Positions 33,183 to 37,317 of a stretch of 37,317 bases of DNA are shown here, piece after piece. The notes below the pieces were generated by a model. The model had not been told where the DNA came from. It was given only the letters and a program-made list of their open reading frames with translations, and did not search any database. Made by a program: the position numbers and the translations under genes. Position 1 is the first letter of the stretch; every line of letters begins with the position of its first letter. The DNA comes from an uncultured Clostridia bacterium (GTDB lineage: Bacteria > Bacillota > Clostridia > Oscillospirales > CAG-382): contig CANQVQ010000002.1 in assembly GCA_947627335.1 (NCBI GenBank), positions 1 through 37,317 of the forward strand. Direction: 5' to 3'.

Positions 33183-34348
33183 CCGACGAGCGCTTCGACC
33201 TGCCGATCGACCGGCGACAGACCAATTCGCTGAAATGGGACGTCGGGGCAGACGAACTGCCCATGTGGGTGGCGGACATGGACTTCCCCACGGCGCCCGC
33301 GGTGCGGGACGCGATCGAACGCCGTGCGCGGCACGGGGTGTTCGGCTACGCGACGGTCACGGACGCGTGGTACGACGCGTATCGGACGTGGTGGGCGACC
33401 CGCCACGGCTTTGCGATCGAACGGGAATGGCTGATCTTCTGCACCGGCGTGGTGCCGGCGATCTCCACGACCGTCCGCAAGCTGACGACCCCGGCGGAAA
33501 AGGTGGTCGTGATGACCCCGGTCTACAACATCTTTTTCAATTCCATCGAAAACAACGGGCGACGCGTGCTGGAATGCCCGCTGGTCTACGACGGGCACGC
33601 GTACGGGATCGACTTTTCCGCCCTCGAAGCGGCGCTTTCCGACCCGCAGGCGACCCTGCTGCTGCTCTGCAACCCGCATAACCCGGTCGGGAAACTGTGG
33701 GACCGCGAAACGCTTGCCCGCATCGGCGAACTGTGCAGGGCGCATTCCGTCACGGTGCTGTCCGACGAGATTCACTGCGACCTGACCGACCCGGGGTGCG
33801 CGTATGTGCCGTTCGCGTCGGTTTCGGACGTGTGCCGGGAGATCAGCGTCACCTGCCTTGCGCCGACGAAAGCGTTTAACCTCGCGGGACTGCAAACGGC
33901 GGCGGCGGTCGTGCCGAATCCGGCGCTGCGGCACCGCGTGGACCGCGCTTTGAACACGGACGAGGTCGCCGAACCGAACGCGTTCGCCGTCGACGCCACG
34001 GTCGCCGCCTTCACGCGGGGCGGGGACTGGCTGAACGATCTGCGGCAGTACCTCTTTGCAAACAAACGCACCGTCGCGGACTTCCTCGCAAAGGAACTTC
34101 CGCAGATCAAACTGCTCCCCTCGCAGGCGACCTATCTGCTCTGGCTGGACTGCGGCGAACTTCCGGGGGACACGACGGCGCTCGCGCACTTCCTGCGGGA
34201 GCGGACCGGGCTTTACCTCTCCGCCGGCGCACAGTACGGCGGCAACGGGTCGCGCTTCCTGCGCCTGAATATCGCCTGTCCGCGAAGCACGCTGCTCGAC
34301 GGTCTCGACCGCCTGCGCCGGGGCGTCCGAGCGTACCGCGGAGAATGA
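33179..34348 (+). CDS. MalY/PatB-type PLP-dependent C-S lyase (aminotransferase class I/II fold)
   Basis: 389 residues. MWVADMDFPTAPAV near the N-terminus, CNPHNPVGKLW, LSDEIHCDL and the PLP-binding K231 in LAPTKAFNLAGLQTA are characteristic of the MalY/PatB subgroup, which cleaves cystathionine to homocysteine, pyruvate and ammonia; some members also act as regulators or aminotransferases. Start ATG overlaps the DUF3737 stop by 4 bp. It is the last gene of its operon, ended by the terminator at 34355. Confidence 0.94.
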   Translation: MTDERFDLPIDRRQTNSLKWDVGADELPMWVADMDFPTAPAVRDAIERRARHGVFGYATVTDAWYDAYRTWWATRHGFAIEREWLIFCTGVVPAISTTVRKLTTPAEKVVVMTPVYNIFFNSIENNGRRVLECPLVYDGHAYGIDFSALEAALSDPQATLLLLCNPHNPVGKLWDRETLARIGELCRAHSVTVLSDEIHCDLTDPGCAYVPFASVSDVCREISVTCLAPTKAFNLAGLQTAAAVVPNPALRHRVDRALNTDEVAEPNAFAVDATVAAFTRGGDWLNDLRQYLFANKRTVADFLAKELPQIKLLPSQATYLLWLDCGELPGDTTALAHFLRERTGLYLSAGAQYGGNGSRFLRLNIACPRSTLLDGLDRLRRGVRAYRGE

Positions 34349-34354
34349 CGAACG

Positions 34355-34403
34355 CAAAAAACGGTTCCGTGTCCCCGTAAACGGGGCGCGGAACCGTTTT
34401 CCC
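34355..34403. terminator. bidirectional terminator
   Basis: Stem AAAACGGTTCCG/CGGAACCGTTTT with an inner CCCCG/CGGGG hairpin. The left flank gives T6 on the - strand, the right flank T4 on the + strand; it separates malY (+) and the XRE gene at 34414 (-). Confidence 0.88.
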
Positions 34404-34413
34404 ATGCGATCGC

Positions 34414-34755
34414 TTATGACGTTTCCCGGTTTTCCGCCAGCCAGCGGACAAACGAGAGGACCAACCGCCGTTCCCGGTCGGTCAGACGCGAGATCCGTTC
34501 GAGCAGTTCGGTTCGCAAATAGGCTTCGGACGCCGTCGCACTGCCGGAGAGCAGCTCCCCCGGGTCGCAGGAAAGCAGCGACGCGACCGCCGAAAGCAAC
34601 TCCAGACTGATCTTGGTGACCCCCCGCTCGACCTGGCTCACATACCCGACAGAAACCCCCAAACATTCGGCAAGCCGCTCCTGCGTAAGGTTGTTTTGCT
34701 TTCGCTTTTCCCGGATCCTTCCCCCGATCAGGCGATAATCCACCGCGTACTTCAT
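34414..34755 (-). CDS. XRE-family transcriptional regulator
   Basis: 113 residues from ATG 34755 with GGAGGAGAAAGG upstream; a longer in-frame extension upstream crosses the AT-rich intergenic region and is rejected. HTH domain at about residues 8-66: RLIGGRIREKRKQNNLTQERL, then LGVSVGYVSQVERGVTKISL. The C-terminal 40 residues (ERISRLTDRERRLVLSFVRWLAEN) form a helix typical of clostridial regulators of this kind. Divergent from the XRE gene at 35022 across 266 bp. Target unknown; self-regulation is likely by family habit. Confidence 0.9.
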   Translation of the reverse strand: MKYAVDYRLIGGRIREKRKQNNLTQERLAECLGVSVGYVSQVERGVTKISLELLSAVASLLSCDPGELLSGSATASEAYLRTELLERISRLTDRERRLVLSFVRWLAENRETS

Positions 34756-34864
34756 GCCTTTCTCCTCCCGTCCGTTTGCTTCAATTTTGTACCTTCTCAA
34801 TGCCAGTATACATGGTTTTATGCAAAAAATAAGACACTTATAAATTAAATTATATCTATTACTG

Positions 34865-34952
34865 TTGACAAATGCAGAAATCTGTTGTATACTGTATTTC
34901 CAAAAAAATTGCGAAAGCCCCTTGACTCTCCGGTACCCTTTCGGTTTATACT
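34865..34952 (+). promoter_or_regulatory. tandem promoters of the XRE gene at 35022
   Basis: First: TTGACA 34865-34870, 17-bp spacer, TATACT 34888-34893. Second: TTGACT 34922-34927 with TTTATA 34945-34950 after 17 bp (TATACT two bases on). The 34756-34900 part of the 266-bp gap is very AT-rich and may also hold control sites of the divergent XRE gene. Confidence 0.75.
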
Positions 34953-35021
34953 GTGCGTAAGGCGCCGAAACGCAAGGGGCGCATACGGAAAAAGCGGGAC
35001 GGATAAGGGGGGGGGAACGGC

Positions 35022-35231
35022 ATGGCAACGATCGGGGAACGCATCCGGGAGCTGCGGACGGAAAAGCAGGTCACGCAGGAACGGTTGGCGAATTTTCTCG
35101 GCGTCACGCCGCAGGCGGTCAGCAGGTGGGAGCGGGAAGGGGTTTGCCCGAATCTGGAATTGCTTCCGAGGCTGGCGAAGTTTTTCGGCGTCAGCACGGA
35201 CTATCTGCTGGGGTTGATCGAGCGGTCGTGA
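35022..35231 (+). CDS. small XRE-family HTH protein
   Basis: 69 residues, essentially a single Cro/CI-type HTH domain: IGERIRELRTEKQVTQERL, FLGVTPQAVSRWEREGVCPN, LAKFFGVSTDYLLGL. This compact form is frequent in phages, conjugative elements and toxin loci. The ribosome binding site is unusual: a run of nine G (35007-35015), 6 bp before ATG, in place of a normal GGAGG. It stands between the other XRE gene and repeat copy 2; no toxin or phage gene is next to it. Confidence 0.92.
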   Translation: MATIGERIRELRTEKQVTQERLANFLGVTPQAVSRWEREGVCPNLELLPRLAKFFGVSTDYLLGLIERS

Positions 35232-35290
35232 ACCGGCGGGAACGATTTTGACCGTCGGCTTTTTCGTCACGGATGCAGGCGAAACGGACG

Positions 35291-35509
35291 TTGGTCGGAA
35301 ACAAAAAAATAAAATCATGTTTCGGAGGCGGACATGCGCCGACTCCGAAACACCTCAAGAGAAAACCGGCGAAGGCGGCGTCAGAAGTGGCGCAAGCCAA
35401 GCCGGTTTTCGACCAAAGGGGGGCATTTGGGGGGAAAACGCAGAGCAAGACATCGCTGCGACAAAGTCGCCGGCGATGGCGATGCGATTGCGTTTTCCCC
35501 CCAAACTAA
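35291..35509 (+). repeat. interspersed structured repeat, copy 2
   Basis: This fills most of the 403-bp gap between the small XRE gene and the MarR gene. P1 at 35319-35351 (GTTTCGGAG/CTCCGAAAC, perfect 9 bp); P2 at 35362-35409 (AAAACCGGC/GCCGGTTTT); P3 at 35426-35505, a perfect 17-bp stem (TTTGGGGGGAAAACGCA and complement) capped by nested stems CATCGC/GCGATG and GCGAC/GTCGC. Against copy 1, stems differ by paired changes while the linker CACCTCAAGAG and the P2 interior are unchanged. It begins about 60 bp after one stop and ends 20 bp before the fab promoter. Confidence 0.85.
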
Positions 35510-35529
35510 AAAAACTTCCGCAAAAGATA

Positions 35530-35558
35530 TTGACAAATCCCATTTCCTGTGCTATACT
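35530..35558 (+). promoter_or_regulatory. promoter of the fab operon
   Basis: TTGACA at 35530-35535, 17-bp spacer, TATACT at 35553-35558. Confidence 0.9.
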
Positions 35559-35574
35559 GTGCCGGTAAGGGAAA

Positions 35575-35586
35575 TTGACTGGTCAA
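35575..35586. promoter_or_regulatory. probable FabT-like operator
   Basis: TTGACTGGTCAA: arms TTGAC/GTCAA around a central TG, 17 bp after the -10, so it covers the expected transcription start region. A further TTTGAC half site follows at 35590. Position and symmetry fit autoregulation by the MarR-family protein encoded next. Confidence 0.6.
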
Positions 35587-35634
35587 CATTTGACGAAAAA
35601 CGGCGCGAAAGCGCGTCTGAAAGGAGGGGTTGTC

Positions 35635-36138
35635 GTGATCGAACGGGAAGGCGTCGTCATCAGCAGTTTTCTGCGCATTTCCAACTCTCTGACGACCCTG
35701 CAGAAGAACCTCGAGCGGGCAAAATCCCTTCGGGCAAGACCCCTCAACCTCAAGAACGGCGAAGTGCTGGTCATGTACCTGTTCTACGACAACCCGGACG
35801 GGCTTTCGGCGGAGCAGCTCTCCCGCGTCTGTATGCTCGACCGGTCCCTGATCTCGCGCAGTCTGCGCTCGCTGAGCCTCAAGCGGCTGATCACCTGTCC
35901 GCGTGTGGCGGAAGGCAAGCGGCGGTACGGCAGTAAACTGATCCTGACGGAGGAAGGGCGGCGCGTCGGCGGCATCGTCAAGCAGCACGTCCGGGAAGCG
36001 CAGGCGTTCCTGCGGGAAGGGATCACCGACGAGGAGCTGGAGATCATGTACAGCACCCTCGAAAAACTCTGCGCACGGTTCGAGGAATACAACCGAATGA
36101 CCCGTGCGGAGCTGAAATCGAAAAAAGAAAGTATATAA
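35635..36138 (+). CDS. MarR-family regulator, FabT-like
   Basis: 167 residues from GTG 35635, which has AAGGAGG 7 nt upstream; a TTG at 35575 lies inside the operator and is a poorer start. The winged-helix region LKNGEVLVMYLFYDNPDGLSAEQL, LDRSLISRSLRSLSLKRLI and GKRRYGSKLILTEEGRRVG is typical of MarR. In streptococci and many clostridia a MarR protein (FabT) heads the fab operon and represses it with acyl-ACP as corepressor. Here acpP and fabK follow directly, so the same role is the best inference. Confidence 0.88.
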   Translation: MIEREGVVISSFLRISNSLTTLQKNLERAKSLRARPLNLKNGEVLVMYLFYDNPDGLSAEQLSRVCMLDRSLISRSLRSLSLKRLITCPRVAEGKRRYGSKLILTEEGRRVGGIVKQHVREAQAFLREGITDEELEIMYSTLEKLCARFEEYNRMTRAELKSKKESI

Positions 36139-36164
36139 AACACCATCATTAAGGAGAATGACAC

Positions 36165-36395
36165 ATGGTACTCGAAAAAGTGCAGGAAATGCTTGCGGAA
36201 AAGCTGGGCGTCCCGGCGGAAGAAATCACGGCGGAATCCGAATTTTCCGCGCTCGGTCTGGACTCTCTGGATTTTGCGGAAATGCTGATGACCGTTGAAA
36301 CGGAATTCGGCGTATCCATCGAAGCGGACCCGTCCATCAAGACGGTCGGCTCGCTGGTCGAAAAGATCGAAGAGCTGCAAAAGAAGGGATCGTAA
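36165..36395 (+). CDS. acpP: acyl carrier protein
   Basis: 76 residues, acidic. The phosphopantetheine attachment serine is S34 in LGLDSLDFAEM. It carries the growing acyl chain in type II fatty-acid synthesis. RBS AAGGAG is 11 bp before ATG. Its stop overlaps the fabK start by one base (TAATG), implying coupled translation. Confidence 0.97.
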   Translation: MVLEKVQEMLAEKLGVPAEEITAESEFSALGLDSLDFAEMLMTVETEFGVSIEADPSIKTVGSLVEKIEELQKKGS

Positions 36396-37317
36396 TGAAT
36401 TCCCCGCTCTGTGAGCTGCTGCATATCCGCTATCCCGTCCTGCAGGGCGGGATGGCGTGGATCTCGGACGGGAAGCTCGCCGCAGCCGTCTCGGAAGGCG
36501 GCGGACTGGGCATCATCTCGGCGATGAACGCCGGGGCGGACTACCTCAGGGAGCAGATCCGCCTCGCCCGTTCGCTGACGGACCGCCCGTTCGGCGTGAA
36601 CGTCATGCTTATGAGCCCGCACGCGGAGGAAGTCGCGCAGGCGGTGATCGACGAGAAAGTTCCCGTCGTCACGACCGGCGCCGGCTCTCCGGCGAAGTTC
36701 CTCCCCGCCTGGAAATCGGCGGGGATCCTCGTGCTGCCCGTCGTCGCTTCGGTCGCGTCCGCCGTCATGGCGGAGCGGGCGGGCGCGGACGCGGTGATCG
36801 CGGAAGGGCAGGAGTCCGGCGGACATATCGGCGAGCTGACGACCATGGCGCTGGTGCCGCAGGTGTGCGACGCGGTCAAGGTCCCGGTGCTTGCCGCCGG
36901 CGGGATCGCCGACGGGCGCGGAATGGCCGCCGCCTTCATGCTCGGCGCCTGCGGGATCCAGATGGGCACCCGTTTCCTGGTCGCGGCGGAATGCGGCGTA
37001 CATCAAAACTATAAGGACATGGTTCTCCGCGCCACGGACGTTTCCACGACCACGACCGGCAGACGGTTCGGCGGGAACACCTGCCGCTGCCTGAAAAACC
37101 CGTTCAGCCGTCACTTCCTGCAGGTGGAATATCAGCCGGAAACCACGGCGGAGGACGTCGCGGACCTCGGCGTCGGCGCGCTGCGTCTCGCCGCCGTGGA
37201 GGGCGACACGAAGAACGGCAGTTTCCTCGCCGGTCAGATCGCCGGGCTCGTCCGGAAGGAACAACCTGCGGCGGAGATCCTGCGCGAGGTCTGCGAACAG
37301 TGCGACGCCCTTTTGAG
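36395..37317 (+). CDS. fabK: enoyl-ACP reductase II (FabK), 3' end outside the window
   Basis: At least 307 residues; the frame is still open at the last base and the family is usually 310-320 residues, so almost all of the protein is present. FMN-dependent NAD(P)H enoyl-ACP reductase of the 2-nitropropane dioxygenase-like barrel family. Conserved parts: YPVLQGGMAWISDGKLAAAVSE is the N-terminal flavin region, followed by GVNVML, VTTGAGSPA, AEGQESGGHIGE (phosphate-binding and catalytic His region), LAAGGIADGRGMAAA and GIQMGTRF. It completes the elongation cycle in place of FabI. The operon probably continues with fabD, fabG and fabF beyond the window, as in other Firmicutes. Confidence 0.95.
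   Translation, partial: MNSPLCELLHIRYPVLQGGMAWISDGKLAAAVSEGGGLGIISAMNAGADYLREQIRLARSLTDRPFGVNVMLMSPHAEEVAQAVIDEKVPVVTTGAGSPAKFLPAWKSAGILVLPVVASVASAVMAERAGADAVIAEGQESGGHIGELTTMALVPQVCDAVKVPVLAAGGIADGRGMAAAFMLGACGIQMGTRFLVAAECGVHQNYKDMVLRATDVSTTTTGRRFGGNTCRCLKNPFSRHFLQVEYQPETTAEDVADLGVGALRLAAVEGDTKNGSFLAGQIAGLVRKEQPAAEILREVCEQCDALL

Noticed and set aside
1..37317. CRISPR array, phage or insertion sequence
   Set aside because: No regularly spaced repeats, transposase or phage structural genes were found. The only multi-copy elements are the two structured repeats.

Overview
The window (about 37.3 kb) looks like chromosomal DNA of a spore-forming, high-GC member of the Clostridia. The evidence is the sporulation genes yqfC-yqfD and ylbJ, a YaaH/SleL-type LysM-GH18 protein, FabK with a MarR (FabT-like) regulator instead of FabI, CoaX-type pantothenate kinase, CCA-encoding tRNAs, and consensus vegetative promoters (TTGACA, 17 bp, TATAxT) in at least twelve places. 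An Oscillospirales- or Christensenellales-like gut lineage is my inference, not something the sequence proves. Two stretches are clearly AT-richer than the rest (about 6.9-7.85 kb and 34.76-34.95 kb).

Layout. 1-4.2 kb (+): end of a DUF1015 gene, valS and an Mrp-type Fe-S carrier ATPase. 4.2-5.3 kb (-): a small lipoprotein and a membrane-anchored protein. 5.4-6.5 kb (+): an ACT-less homoserine dehydrogenase. 6.6-6.9 kb: tRNA-Thr and tRNA-Tyr with their own promoter and terminator. 6.9-7.85 kb: a low-GC cassette with a truncated XRE regulator diverging from a zinc-ribbon membrane protein around a 17-bp palindrome. 7.9-9.95 kb (-): a lipoprotein with an HExxH metallopeptidase site, interrupted by an in-frame TAG. 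10.0-16.65 kb (-): a housekeeping operon argS-yebC-nadD-yqeK-rsfS-leuS from one consensus promoter. 16.7-18.0 kb (+): LysM-GH18 protein. 18.1-20.6 kb (-): a large membrane-anchored GHL10/DUF187 glycosidase-like protein. 20.7-22.3 kb (+): coaX and an ECF-transporter S component, plausibly pantothenate uptake plus phosphorylation. 22.3-26.1 kb (-): AGCS amino-acid symporter and a P2A calcium-type ATPase. 26.2-27.4 kb (+): a DivIVA-like coiled-coil protein overlapping an orphan fumarase beta-type subunit. 27.3-29.8 kb: sporulation genes yqfC-yqfD (-) and ylbJ (+). 29.8-30.7 kb: plsC. 30.7-34.3 kb (+): a lipoprotein of unknown function, then a DUF3737 beta-helix protein overlapping a MalY/PatB aminotransferase. 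34.4-35.2 kb: two divergent XRE regulators. 35.6-37.3 kb (+): start of a fatty-acid synthesis operon (MarR/FabT-like, acpP, fabK, cut by the window edge).

The least ordinary feature is an interspersed, highly structured repeat present twice (31983-32225 and 35291-35509). Both copies share three hairpins in the same order, an almost invariant core, and compensatory base changes in the stems. Each lies just after one gene and just before the consensus promoter of the next. Other notable points are the in-frame amber codon in the metallopeptidase gene (TAG ends only one of about 34 genes here), the palindromic operator inside the 7.2-kb promoter, a FabT-like operator at the start of the fab operon, and the G9 tract at the ribosome binding site of a small XRE gene.
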